A stretch of 41,612 nucleotides of DNA, taken from an uncultured Oscillospiraceae bacterium. Lineage in GTDB: Bacteria; Bacillota; Clostridia; Oscillospirales; Acutalibacteraceae. A model generated the notes under the pieces. The model searched no databases, was not told the DNA's origin, and was given only the letters and a program-made list of their open reading frames with translations. The position numbers were made by a program, and so were the translations under genes. This document shows positions 8,376 to 16,216 of the stretch, one piece after another. The DNA is taken from assembly GCA_949289045.1 (NCBI GenBank), contig CASEMN010000018.1, positions 1 through 41,612 of the forward strand. The letters run 5' to 3'. Every line of letters starts with the position of its first letter. The first letter of the stretch is position 1.

Positions 8376-9254
8376 ATGAAAAAGAAGATAGCCCTTATTT
8401 TAGCAGCTGTAATTCTTGTTCTCTCTTTGGGACTTGCAGCCTGCGGTACAGGTGCTGACGATACCAGCAATACCGACTCATCTAATAACGGCGAAAATTC
8501 AAACGCTGAAAAGATGCAGGTTGACAACGAAAAAGTAGCTGCCGCTGCAAACGACGGAGTTTTCAAAATCGGTCTTGACCCTGAGTTCCCGCCTATGGGA
8601 TTCCGTGATACAGGCGGTAATTATGTAGGTTTTGACATTGACCTTGCAAAAGAAGTTGCGAAGCGTCTTGGCATGGAGTTTGAAGCTGTTCCAATTAACT
8701 GGGACGCTAAAAATATGGAGCTCGGCGCCGGTAACATTGACTGCATCTGGAACGGCTTTACAATGACAGGCCGTGAAGGTGATTATCTTTGGACATCACC
8801 CTATGTTTCAAACGCACAGGTTATAGTTGTAAAAGAGAATTCAGGAATTGAATCCGCAGCTGATCTTTCCGGAAAAGTTCTTGCTCTTCAGCAGGGTTCA
8901 ACCGCTGAGAACGCCCTTAATTCAAGAACTGATATTAAAAATTCTCTTGCCAATGAACTTTTTGTTGCCGATAACGTTTCAGCTCTCAATGAGCTTAAGG
9001 TTGGCGGTGTTGACGCAGTTCTCGTTGATGAGGTTGTAGCAGATTACTACATAGCACAGAATCCCGGTCTTAAAGTTATTGATTCAATTGCTGAGGAAAG
9101 TTACGGCGTAGGTTTTGCTCTTGGCAATTTCGAACTTAGAGACAAAGTTGAAACAGCTCTCAACGATATGGCAAAAGACGGAACCATGAAGAAGATTTCC
9201 GAACAGTGGTTCGGTAAGGATATTACCACTATCGGAAAAACAACTGATCAATAA
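8376..9254 (+). CDS. Polar amino acid ABC transporter, substrate-binding lipoprotein
   Basis: The 292-residue product is an extracellular solute-binding protein of family 3 (SBP_bac_3). A lipoprotein signal ends in LGLAAC, so Cys23 should be lipidated and anchored outside the membrane. After a Ser/Asn-rich linker (about 24-50), the binding domain starts with IGLDPEFPPMGF and continues with GFDIDLAKEVAKRLG. It supplies the permease and ATPase encoded just downstream. The exact amino acid cannot be read from sequence; a cystine- or polar-amino-acid-like ligand is plausible. The start has a GAGGAGG site. Confidence 0.92.
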   Translation: MKKKIALILAAVILVLSLGLAACGTGADDTSNTDSSNNGENSNAEKMQVDNEKVAAAANDGVFKIGLDPEFPPMGFRDTGGNYVGFDIDLAKEVAKRLGMEFEAVPINWDAKNMELGAGNIDCIWNGFTMTGREGDYLWTSPYVSNAQVIVVKENSGIESAADLSGKVLALQQGSTAENALNSRTDIKNSLANELFVADNVSALNELKVGGVDAVLVDEVVADYYIAQNPGLKVIDSIAEESYGVGFALGNFELRDKVETALNDMAKDGTMKKISEQWFGKDITTIGKTTDQ

Positions 9255-9268
9255 TTTCCTGATTATGT

Positions 9269-9299
9269 CAGAGGCAGGCTCAGGTCTGCCTCTGTTTTT
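9269..9299 (+). terminator. Intra-operon terminator between binding protein and permease
   Basis: CAGAGGCAG (9269-9277) pairs perfectly with CTGCCTCTG (9286-9294), followed by five T residues. It sits 15 bases after the binding-protein stop and before the permease start, so it probably acts as a partial terminator that keeps binding-protein mRNA in excess. Confidence 0.75.
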
Positions 9300-9330
9300 C
9301 GGATGATAATTTGAAACGGAGCGCTATTAT

Positions 9331-10056
9331 ATGTATTACAGCCTTATGACCCTGAAACTGGAGCTGCAGGATATTCCCAGCATTGTTAAACAGTTAGCCG
9401 AGGGTTATGTAGATGCACTTACAATTTTTTTCCTCACTCTTTTAATATCTCTGCCTTTGGGCCTTATTGTTGCCTTCGGCAGAATGTCAAAACATAAAAT
9501 AATAAGTTTGCCTGTGAAGTTTTACATATCTATTATGAGAGGAACTCCTCTTATGCTTCAGCTTATAGGCGTATATTTTGGTCCGGCGCTTATAATTCAG
9601 TTTTTAGGCAGAGTTTTTGAGAATCCTTCTCTTGAATATTTCGCTATGCCGTCAAATTACAGGTTTACGGCGGTAATAATAGCTTTCGGCATAAATTACG
9701 CTGCGTATTTTGCGGAAATTTATCGTGGTGGAATCGAGGCTGTGCCAAAGGGGCAATATGAAGCGGGAGAGATTTTAGGTTTTTCAAAATTACAGATTTT
9801 CTTTAAAATTGTTTTTCCGCAGATGGTTAAAAATATACTTCCTGCCGCAACAAACGAAATTATAACCCTTGTTAAAGATACTTCTCTTGCTTTCGCAATT
9901 TCTTACGTTGAAATGTTCACAATTGCGAAAATGCTTGTTAACTCCACCTCTTCACTTATTCCCCTTATTATAGCGGGCGCTTTCTATTACGTTACAAACC
10001 TTGTTGTGGCGTTTGTAATGGGAAAAGTGGAAAAACGCATGAATTATTTTAACTGA
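9331..10056 (+). CDS. Polar amino acid ABC transporter permease
   Basis: A 241-residue His/Glu/Gln/Arg-type ABC permease with about five membrane segments. The cytoplasmic EAA loop is clear (YRGGIEAVPKGQYEAGEILG, about residues 130-149). It forms the membrane channel with the ATPase encoded next (15-base gap). The start is the ATG at 9331, with CGGAG about ten bases upstream. Family membership is secure; the substrate is unknown. Confidence 0.93.
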   Translation: MYYSLMTLKLELQDIPSIVKQLAEGYVDALTIFFLTLLISLPLGLIVAFGRMSKHKIISLPVKFYISIMRGTPLMLQLIGVYFGPALIIQFLGRVFENPSLEYFAMPSNYRFTAVIIAFGINYAAYFAEIYRGGIEAVPKGQYEAGEILGFSKLQIFFKIVFPQMVKNILPAATNEIITLVKDTSLAFAISYVEMFTIAKMLVNSTSSLIPLIIAGAFYYVTNLVVAFVMGKVEKRMNYFN

Positions 10057-10071
10057 TCGGAGGCTTTGAAA

Positions 10072-10833
10072 ATGAGTGTTTTGGAAATCAAAAATATAAG
10101 CAAAGCCTTTGGTGAGCTTGGAGTTCTGAAAGATATTTCCCTTAATGTTGAAAAAGGCGAGGTCGTTGCTATAATCGGTCCTTCCGGTTCGGGAAAATCT
10201 ACTCTTCTAAGATGTGCTACACTTCTTGAAAGAGCCGACGGCGGAGAAATAGAATATGCAGACGGCGGCAAGATGTTTTGGGAGGAGGACGGAAAGCTTA
10301 AATATGCTTCCAAAAAGGAGCTTAAAGCAATCCGTGCCTGCTTTGGTCTGGTTTTCCAGAATTTTAATTTGTTTCCCCATATGACGGTACTTAAAAATAT
10401 TATTGAAGCTCCTGTTTCAACGGGAATGATGAAAAAGCCTCAGGCAAAGGAAAAAGCCATGGAGCTTTTAAGGAAAATGGGACTGGAGGATAAAGCCGAC
10501 GCATATCCGGGACAGCTTTCCGGCGGACAGCAGCAGCGAGTTTCAATAGCAAGAGCACTGATTCTCAATCCTTCCGTTTTGTTTTTCGATGAGCCCACCT
10601 CCGCTCTTGACCCTGAGCTTACGGGTGAAATTCTGAAGGTGATCAAAGAACTTGCCCTTGAGCATATGACTATGGTTATTGTTACCCATGAAATGGGCTT
10701 TGCCAGAGATGTTGCCGATAAAATTATATTTATGGACGGCGGAGTTATAGTGGAGCAGGGTAAAGCCGAGGATGTAATAAACAATCCTCAGAATGAAAGA
10801 ACAAAAGCGTTCCTCGGAAAATTTTTGGACTAA
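10072..10833 (+). CDS. Polar amino acid ABC transporter ATP-binding protein
   Basis: The 253-residue ATPase drives the importer. Walker A GPSGSGKST, the Q-loop FQNFNLFPH, signature LSGGQQQR, Walker B VLFFDEPTSALDP and the switch His in VTHEMG are all present. Compared with most GlnQ-type proteins it has a short insertion after residue 60 (YADGGKMFWEEDGKL). A TTG at 10066 is in frame, but CGGAGG at 10058-10062 is better spaced for ATG 10072. It is the last gene of the transporter set, followed by a terminator. Confidence 0.94.
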   Translation: MSVLEIKNISKAFGELGVLKDISLNVEKGEVVAIIGPSGSGKSTLLRCATLLERADGGEIEYADGGKMFWEEDGKLKYASKKELKAIRACFGLVFQNFNLFPHMTVLKNIIEAPVSTGMMKKPQAKEKAMELLRKMGLEDKADAYPGQLSGGQQQRVSIARALILNPSVLFFDEPTSALDPELTGEILKVIKELALEHMTMVIVTHEMGFARDVADKIIFMDGGVIVEQGKAEDVINNPQNERTKAFLGKFLD

Positions 10834-10910
10834 GGCTTTGTGCTAATTGATAGAATTAAATTTTTTTGTAAAATTTTAATATTGACGAAAATTTTAAAAA
10901 ATCGTTTTGT

Positions 10911-10945
10911 AAAACCCCGGATACTTTCTGGGGTTTTAGTTTTTT
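10911..10945 (+). terminator. Terminator of the ABC transporter operon
   Basis: AAAACCCC (10911-10918) pairs with GGGGTTTT (10930-10937) and is followed by AG and six T residues. Confidence 0.8.
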
Positions 10946-11207
10946 CGCTTAAAATTAGCGATTATTTTGTCATTTATATAGAAAAATTATTGAGTATTAG
11001 GTGATAATTGCACAATATAACGGATGAAATCACAAAATGCAAAAAATTCTCTGAAATCTGAAAGTAAAAAAACTAATCGAGCGATTACTCGCTTTTAAAG
11101 TCAAAAATCCATTATATGGTCACATAAACGAAAAAATTACTGGCAAAATTAATGAAAAAGAATATGTAAATTCAATTTTTTTAAACTTAACATTCATGTC
11201 TTGTTCA

Positions 11208-11236
11208 TTGACATCAATCGCCGTTTTTGTTAAAAT
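11208..11236 (+). promoter_or_regulatory. Strong promoter of the SCP2/transketolase operon, with a possible operator
   Basis: Consensus TTGACA (11208-11213), a 17-base spacer and TAAAAT (11231-11236), preceded by the TG of an extended -10 at 11228-11229. ATTGA-CA-TCAAT (11207-11218) is a short palindrome over the -35, and ATGTC-N9-GACAT (11196-11214) overlaps it. Either could be the operator for the TetR protein at the end of the operon, but both are short enough to be chance. The promoter is well supported, the operator weakly. Confidence 0.75.
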
Positions 11237-11363
11237 GATTGCGAACTCAAATTTAAAGCAGTGAGCTTTTTATCGGTTAAGGTGTATGAACGTGAATTTT
11301 TAGGAAAGAATTTATTGCCTGTTCCGAATGAGTGCTCACTCTAAAAAGAAGGAGGAAACGATA

Positions 11364-12134
11364 GTGTTAACTAAAACCGATCCCAGAGCTGCCGCTTATG
11401 TAAATCTTTACGCAGTTTTGGGTGCATGCGAAAATCTCTGCGAGCTGGATCCGGCGGCGAGAGCATTGCTTACAAACAAAAAGCCTCTTAAAGTAGCTTT
11501 TGAGGTAAAGGACGGCCCTGCTGCAACCCTTCTCTTTAAGAACGGACGCTGCAGAATGGAAGACGGAGTTGCACCTAACTGTGATATTAAGCTTCCTTTC
11601 TCCTCATGCGAGAAGTTCAACGGTCTGCTTGACGGAACAACTACTCCTATTCCGTCGAAGGGATTTACTCACATCAAGTTCCTTCTTAAGAGCTTTGTAC
11701 CTCTTACGGATCTTCTTTCGAAATATCTTCGTCCCTCTGAGGAAGATTTGAAAGATCCCAAGTTCCGTGAAATAAGCACAATACTTACCCTTTATGTTGC
11801 CGGTGTTGCAATTGCACAGATTGCCAATAACGACCAGAGCGGTAAGTTCAGCGCAAATCTTATCCCCGACGGCGATATTGCAATGAACGTAAAGGGCAGC
11901 GTAGGCCTTACTCTCAGAGTTAAGAATCACAGAATTATCGCTCTTAAAAAGCGCTGCGATAAGCCAAGAGCATGTATGGAATTCGGCTCACTTGACATTG
12001 CCGGTGATCTTCTTGCAGGAAAGCTCAGCGCAATGGCATGTATCTGCGACGGTTCAATCGCAATGAGCGGTATGATTAACATGATAGACAATGTAAACAG
12101 AATACTGGATAGAGTAAGCCAGTACTTATCATAA
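11364..12134 (+). CDS. Tandem SCP2-like (sterol-carrier-protein-type) lipid-binding protein A
   Basis: A 256-residue soluble protein that appears to hold two SCP2-like halves, about 35-120 and 155-256. Each has the family's rhythm: a strand pair with a Gly-rich turn (LFKNGRCRMEDG; LRVKNHRIIALKK) followed by a helix and a LLxGKLSAM-type segment. SCP2 domains bind fatty-acyl or sterol-like lipids in a hydrophobic tunnel. No signal peptide or catalytic motif is seen. An ATG at 11328 is in frame, but GGAGG at 11351-11355 is placed for GTG 11364. It is the first gene of the operon, 15 bases before the aminotransferase. The domain call is by pattern only; the ligand is unknown. Confidence 0.7.
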   Translation: MLTKTDPRAAAYVNLYAVLGACENLCELDPAARALLTNKKPLKVAFEVKDGPAATLLFKNGRCRMEDGVAPNCDIKLPFSSCEKFNGLLDGTTTPIPSKGFTHIKFLLKSFVPLTDLLSKYLRPSEEDLKDPKFREISTILTLYVAGVAIAQIANNDQSGKFSANLIPDGDIAMNVKGSVGLTLRVKNHRIIALKKRCDKPRACMEFGSLDIAGDLLAGKLSAMACICDGSIAMSGMINMIDNVNRILDRVSQYLS

Positions 12135-12149
12135 CGGGAGGAACCAAGG

Positions 12150-13403
12150 ATGAAGCTTTATAAGTTTGAAAAAAGCCATGAAATGTTTAAAAAGGCTTTT
12201 AATGTAATCCCCTCCGGTATTTACGGTCATCAGGGACCGTCAGAGGGATGCTATATTCCCAACAATGTTTTCCCCATGTTCTCAGAGCATGCAAAGGGAA
12301 GCAAGTTCTGGGATCTTGACGGAAATGAGTTTATTGACTATATGTGCGGCTACGGCCCCAACGTTTTGGGTTACTGTGATCCCGATGTTGACGCTGCCGC
12401 TCTCGAGCAGCTCAAGAAAGAAAACTGCGTTACAATTCCCTCTGCAAAGATGGTAGAGTTCGCAGAACTTCTTGTTGATACAGTTGCCTGTGCAGACTGG
12501 GCTTTCTTTGCTAAAAACGGCGGCGACGTAACTTCACTTGCCGTTATGACAGCCCGTGCAGCTACAAGACGCAAGAAGATTGTTTTCTTCAACGGCTATT
12601 ATCACGGCGTTGCTCCCTGGACACAGAAGCTCGATTATCCGGGTATTCTCGAAGAGGAAGTTGCCAATAATATCTATGTTGATTTCAACGACTATCCCGC
12701 ACTTGAAAAAGTATTCACCGAGTATAAGGGCGAAATTGCAGGTCTTATTGCTACACCTTATATGCACGGTAACTTTGTTGATAACTTCTTCCCCGATGAA
12801 GGTTACTGGCAGAAAGTCCGCAAGCTCTGCGACGATCACGGCGTAGTTCTTATTATCGACGACGTTCGTGCAGGTTTCCGTCTTGACCTTGCAGGTTCTG
12901 ACCACTTCTTCGGATTCAAGGCAGACCTTATCTGCTTCTGTAAAGCTCTTGCAAACGGCTACAACGTTTCAGCTCTTTGCGGACGTGAATCCTTAAAGGA
13001 TGCCGTAAGCTCCCTGACATATACAGGAAGCTACTGGATGAGTGCAGTTCCCTTTGCAGCAGGTATTGCATGTATCAATAAGATGAAAGCTCTTGATACA
13101 CCTGCTATGTTTGATAAGCTCGGCAGAGAGCTTACAGACGGTTTTGTAAAAGCAGGTAAAGAGCACGGCTTTGACCTTGTTGTTTCCGGCGCACCGTCAC
13201 TGTTCTATCTGAGAACAGCTAACGACGACTCACTTATGCTTCATCAGCAATGGGTAGCCGAGTGCGTACAGAGAGGTATCTTCATCACTTCTCACCACAA
13301 CCACTTTATCAACGCTTCTCTTACTCATGAAGAAATCAACCGCTCCATTGAAATTGCGGAAGATGCATTTAAGGCAGTAAGAAAGAATAATCCCGACGCA
13401 TAA
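12150..13403 (+). CDS. Class III PLP-dependent aminotransferase, glutamate-1-semialdehyde aminomutase-like
   Basis: A 417-residue fold-type I, class III aminotransferase. Landmarks are the phosphate-binding region near NGGD (123-126), the stacking motif GYYHG (149-153), IIDDVRAGF (235-243) with Asp237 for the pyridine nitrogen, and the Schiff-base Lys265 in CFCKALANG. Its closest recognisable relatives are HemL-like proteins, but no haem genes are nearby and the usual Glu of DEV is Asp, so a dedicated keto or aldehyde substrate is more likely. GGGAGG precedes the ATG. It is followed by a perfect 10-bp hairpin before the transketolase genes. The substrate is unknown; the neighbours suggest a transketolase product. 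Confidence 0.85.
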   Translation: MKLYKFEKSHEMFKKAFNVIPSGIYGHQGPSEGCYIPNNVFPMFSEHAKGSKFWDLDGNEFIDYMCGYGPNVLGYCDPDVDAAALEQLKKENCVTIPSAKMVEFAELLVDTVACADWAFFAKNGGDVTSLAVMTARAATRRKKIVFFNGYYHGVAPWTQKLDYPGILEEEVANNIYVDFNDYPALEKVFTEYKGEIAGLIATPYMHGNFVDNFFPDEGYWQKVRKLCDDHGVVLIIDDVRAGFRLDLAGSDHFFGFKADLICFCKALANGYNVSALCGRESLKDAVSSLTYTGSYWMSAVPFAAGIACINKMKALDTPAMFDKLGRELTDGFVKAGKEHGFDLVVSGAPSLFYLRTANDDSLMLHQQWVAECVQRGIFITSHHNHFINASLTHEEINRSIEIAEDAFKAVRKNNPDA

Positions 13404-13417
13404 ATAAAGGGCATTGA

Positions 13418-13443
13418 CGGAGAGAGGCGGAGTCCTCTCTCCG
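13418..13443 (+). other. Intercistronic mRNA hairpin
   Basis: CGGAGAGAGG (13418-13427) pairs perfectly with CCTCTCTCCG (13434-13443) around a six-base loop in the 82-base gap between the aminotransferase and the transketolase N half. No T run follows, so it is probably an mRNA-stabilising or processing element and not a terminator. Confidence 0.65.
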
Positions 13444-13485
13444 GTTAGAATTATAAAATTGAAATCATAAGGAGGTTTATTCAAT

Positions 13486-14355
13486 ATGCCACTCACCAAG
13501 CAGGAATGGCTTGACCTTGAAGCAAAAGCCAATCAGCTTCGCCACACTTGCCTTGATACAACTCTTTGTGCAGGCAGCGGACACATCGGCGGAAGTCTCA
13601 GTTCAATGGACATTCTTACAATCCTCTATTACAAGTACATGAGAGTTAAAAAGGACGATCCCGACTGGGAGGATCGTGACCGCTTCATCCTCAGTAAGGG
13701 ACATATCGGTATCGGTTATGCCGGACTTCTCTGCGATATGGGATGGAATGATCCTGCACAGCTTAAAACCTTCAACCTTACAAATTCAAAGATGGGCGTT
13801 CACCTTGACAGCAATAAGGTTAAGGGCGTAGACGCATCAACAGGCTCCCTTGGCCACGGCCTTTCAATTGCCGTTGGTACAGCTCTTGCAGCAAGAGTAC
13901 AGGGTAAGGATTATATGACATTCTGCCTTTTAGGTGACGGCGAGTGCGATGAAGGCTCCAACTGGGAAGCAGCAATGTCAGCCGGTCAGTTCAATACAAC
14001 AAACCTTATCTCTTTTGTTGACCGTAACCACATGATGATGGACGGTCCCACAGAGAACGAGATGAAGCTCGAACCCTTTGCAGATAAGTGGAGAGCATTC
14101 GGCTTCGACGTTTACGAAGTTGACGGACATAACTTCAAAGAGCTTGCAGACGCTATTGATAAGGGCTATGCAGCAACAGAAAAGCCCGTTATGATCATTG
14201 CAAATACAGTTAAGGGCGCCGGTATCAGCTTCATGGAGAACGATTACAAGTGGCACTACGGTGCTATTGACCAGGATCTTCACGACAAGGCTGCAAAAGA
14301 TCTTGATGAATATTACAAAAAACGTGTTGAACGTGTTGAAAGGGAGGCGAAGTAA
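13486..14355 (+). CDS. Transketolase, N-terminal (ThDP pyrophosphate-binding) subunit
   Basis: The 289-residue product is the first half of a split transketolase. It has SGHIGGSLSS (31-40), SKGHI (70-74), DASTGSLGHGLS (116-127) and the ThDP/magnesium motif that starts GDGE (150-153) and ends at Asn181. It pairs with the next gene product to transfer a two-carbon ketol unit from a ketose donor to an aldehyde. Split transketolases are common in Clostridia, but here the pair sits between lipid-binding and aminotransferase genes, not sugar genes. AAGGAGG precedes the ATG. I count 8 ATC, 5 ATT and no ATA isoleucine codons, as in well-expressed genes. Confidence 0.9.
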   Translation: MPLTKQEWLDLEAKANQLRHTCLDTTLCAGSGHIGGSLSSMDILTILYYKYMRVKKDDPDWEDRDRFILSKGHIGIGYAGLLCDMGWNDPAQLKTFNLTNSKMGVHLDSNKVKGVDASTGSLGHGLSIAVGTALAARVQGKDYMTFCLLGDGECDEGSNWEAAMSAGQFNTTNLISFVDRNHMMMDGPTENEMKLEPFADKWRAFGFDVYEVDGHNFKELADAIDKGYAATEKPVMIIANTVKGAGISFMENDYKWHYGAIDQDLHDKAAKDLDEYYKKRVERVEREAK

Positions 14356-14357
14356 TC

Positions 14358-15368
14358 ATGGCAGGAGGACTTGTTTACACAGCGGTTGGCTCAGAAGCAA
14401 TGGCTACTGCGGAGTATTACGGAAAAGCAATGTGCGAACTTGGAAGAGAGCATCCCGAGGTTGTCGCACTTACAGCTGACCTTGCAGGTTCAACAAAGAT
14501 CGGCGTATTCGGAAAAGAGTTCCCCGACCGTTTCTTTGACGTAGGTATCGCTGAGCAGAATATGTTCGGTATTGCAGCTGGTATGGCTAAGGCAGGACTT
14601 GTACCTTTCGTATCTACAATGTCCGCTTTCGCAACAATGCGTGTTGCTGACCAGATCCATGCAGATATCTGCTATCAGAACGTTAACGTTAAAATTATCG
14701 GAAGCCATGCCGGTACATCTTTTGGCCAGGCTGGTTCCACACACCATGCCATTGTTGATATGGGATGCCTTCTCACATTCCCCAACATGACATATATCTG
14801 CCCTGCAGACGGTATGGAAACCGTCAATGCAGTTCGTGCAGCTTATGAGACTCCCGGCCCTGTTTATATCCGTATTAACCGCGGATTCGACCGTATTCTC
14901 TATACAGATACAGAGTACGGCTTCCAGCTCGGTAAGGCTCATACAGTTCATGAGGGTACAGATATCACAGTTATCGCCTGCGGTTCCTGCGTATATCAGG
15001 CTCTTCAGGCAGCTAAATCACTTGAGGCAACAGACGGCCTTAAAGTCAGAGTTCTCAATATGCATACTCTTAAGCCTCTCGATGTTGAAGCAGTTCAGAA
15101 GGCTATTGTTGATACACGCCGTATCATCACCGCTGAAGACCACAATGTAATCAATGGTCTCGGAACAGCTGTTGCAGACGTTATCGCTCAGTACGGTAAG
15201 GGCTGCGCCTTCAAGAAGCTCGGACATCCCGATAAATTTGCACCTATCGGTCTTCACGAGGATATTATGTCCATGGTCGGCATCGACGCCAACGGCATTA
15301 TCGACGCTGTCCGTGAGGTTATGCATAAGGACTTTGAAGAGGACGATTCATGGGATGACGAGGTGTAA
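14358..15368 (+). CDS. Transketolase, C-terminal (pyrimidine-binding and C-domain) subunit
   Basis: The 336-residue second half of the split transketolase starts two bases after the N-half stop. Glu66 in DVGIAEQNM is the conserved ThDP-activating glutamate. The pyrimidine domain continues through GSHAGTSFGQAGSTHHA, where the usual downstream Glu-Asp pair (THQAIED type) reads Val-Asp, hinting at a changed substrate pocket. A transketolase C-terminal domain fills 200-320, and the protein ends in an acidic tail (DFEEDDSWDDEV). An ordinary pentose-phosphate role cannot be excluded, but the operon context argues for a dedicated one. Confidence 0.9.
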   Translation: MAGGLVYTAVGSEAMATAEYYGKAMCELGREHPEVVALTADLAGSTKIGVFGKEFPDRFFDVGIAEQNMFGIAAGMAKAGLVPFVSTMSAFATMRVADQIHADICYQNVNVKIIGSHAGTSFGQAGSTHHAIVDMGCLLTFPNMTYICPADGMETVNAVRAAYETPGPVYIRINRGFDRILYTDTEYGFQLGKAHTVHEGTDITVIACGSCVYQALQAAKSLEATDGLKVRVLNMHTLKPLDVEAVQKAIVDTRRIITAEDHNVINGLGTAVADVIAQYGKGCAFKKLGHPDKFAPIGLHEDIMSMVGIDANGIIDAVREVMHKDFEEDDSWDDEV

Positions 15369-15371
15369 TAT

Positions 15372-16190
15372 ATGGCAGTTACAAAAGAAGATATTTATTC
15401 AAGTAAAATATTTCTCAACTGCGCCCTCCCTCTGGCAAAGGTAATAGCTACTGATATACCGTCCCTTGGTGCGAAGTTCAAAAACACCCATGCGGTAGTT
15501 CAGGTAAGCGCACTTGACCCGGATGCTCCTGAGGGAAAGGTTGCAACTCATTTTGTCATCAACGGCCTTGACGACTGGCAGGTACATGCCGGACGTGTTG
15601 ACCGTGACCCCCATGTAGAGCTTCAGTTTAAGAGCATTCCCGCCCTTAATAAGTTCTTTAAGGGTAAAATGGGACCTGACTGCATTCCGAAAATCAAGGT
15701 TAAAAAGGCAAAATATGTGCCCACCCTTGTTTCAATAGTACAGGTGCTTCTTAAAATGTCCGCAGTTCTGGGAGCTAAAGAGCCTCCAACAGATCCGGAT
15801 ATGAAAAAGCTTACATGTAAATGCTATTTCTATCTTATAACAAGCGGTATCAGCCAGCTTAATAAAGCAGGACATGAGGAGATCAAGAACTGGACTACTC
15901 CCAGCCCCGACCGTGTTTATGCAATGGCTATTGACTGCGATCCCGACTGCTCGGCATATATCCGCATCAAGGCGGGTAAATCTAAGGCAGGAAGAGGAAC
16001 CTATAAGCGTTCATTGCCTTTCTTCCTTATGCGTTTCCCCAACTACGACGATGCCATGGGTATTCTTTTCGGAACAGCTGATATGCTTGATTCCCTCAAG
16101 GAAGGTAAGCTTATTCTTGACGGAGCTCCTGAGTTTGCCGGTCAGATAGGTAACTTCATGCTTGAGGTTGCAGCCCTTGCCAAAGGCTGA
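15372..16190 (+). CDS. Tandem SCP2-like lipid-binding protein B
   Basis: A 272-residue soluble protein that looks like a diverged companion of the first gene of this operon. Two SCP2-like halves (about 40-115 and 175-270) can be seen from the repeated strand-turn-strand pattern, FKSIPALNKFFKGKMGP in the first and FGTADMLDSLKEGKLILDG in the second. It starts three bases after the transketolase C half, with GAGGTG in the end of that gene as its ribosome-binding site. It may bind the hydrophobic substrate or product of the operon's enzymes. Domain assignment is by pattern only. Confidence 0.65.
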   Translation: MAVTKEDIYSSKIFLNCALPLAKVIATDIPSLGAKFKNTHAVVQVSALDPDAPEGKVATHFVINGLDDWQVHAGRVDRDPHVELQFKSIPALNKFFKGKMGPDCIPKIKVKKAKYVPTLVSIVQVLLKMSAVLGAKEPPTDPDMKKLTCKCYFYLITSGISQLNKAGHEEIKNWTTPSPDRVYAMAIDCDPDCSAYIRIKAGKSKAGRGTYKRSLPFFLMRFPNYDDAMGILFGTADMLDSLKEGKLILDGAPEFAGQIGNFMLEVAALAKG

Positions 16191-16216
16191 TAAAAAGCTT
16201 CAAACGGAGACACTGC

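Larger units (their letters stand above)
10834..11363. other. Long AT-rich intergenic region
   Basis: About 530 bases with no credible gene. It contains the transporter terminator (10911-10945), about 250 bases of AT-rich sequence in which I recognise nothing, and then a near-consensus promoter (11208-11236) and a roughly 120-base leader for the SCP2/transketolase operon. Confidence 0.7.

Noticed and set aside
11328..11363. ATG start 12 codons upstream for the first SCP2 gene
   Set aside because: The GGAGG site at 11351 lies inside this extension and is correctly spaced for GTG 11364; the extension looks like leader sequence (KKKEE).
12150..13403. Glutamate-1-semialdehyde aminomutase (HemL) of haem synthesis
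   Set aside because: No haem pathway gene is in the window, and the operon partners do not fit tetrapyrrole synthesis; only the family resemblance remains.
13486..15368. Ordinary pentose-phosphate transketolase with no special role
   Set aside because: Not excluded, but no sugar-phosphate genes are nearby, while lipid-carrier and aminotransferase genes are directly adjoining and share one promoter and terminator.
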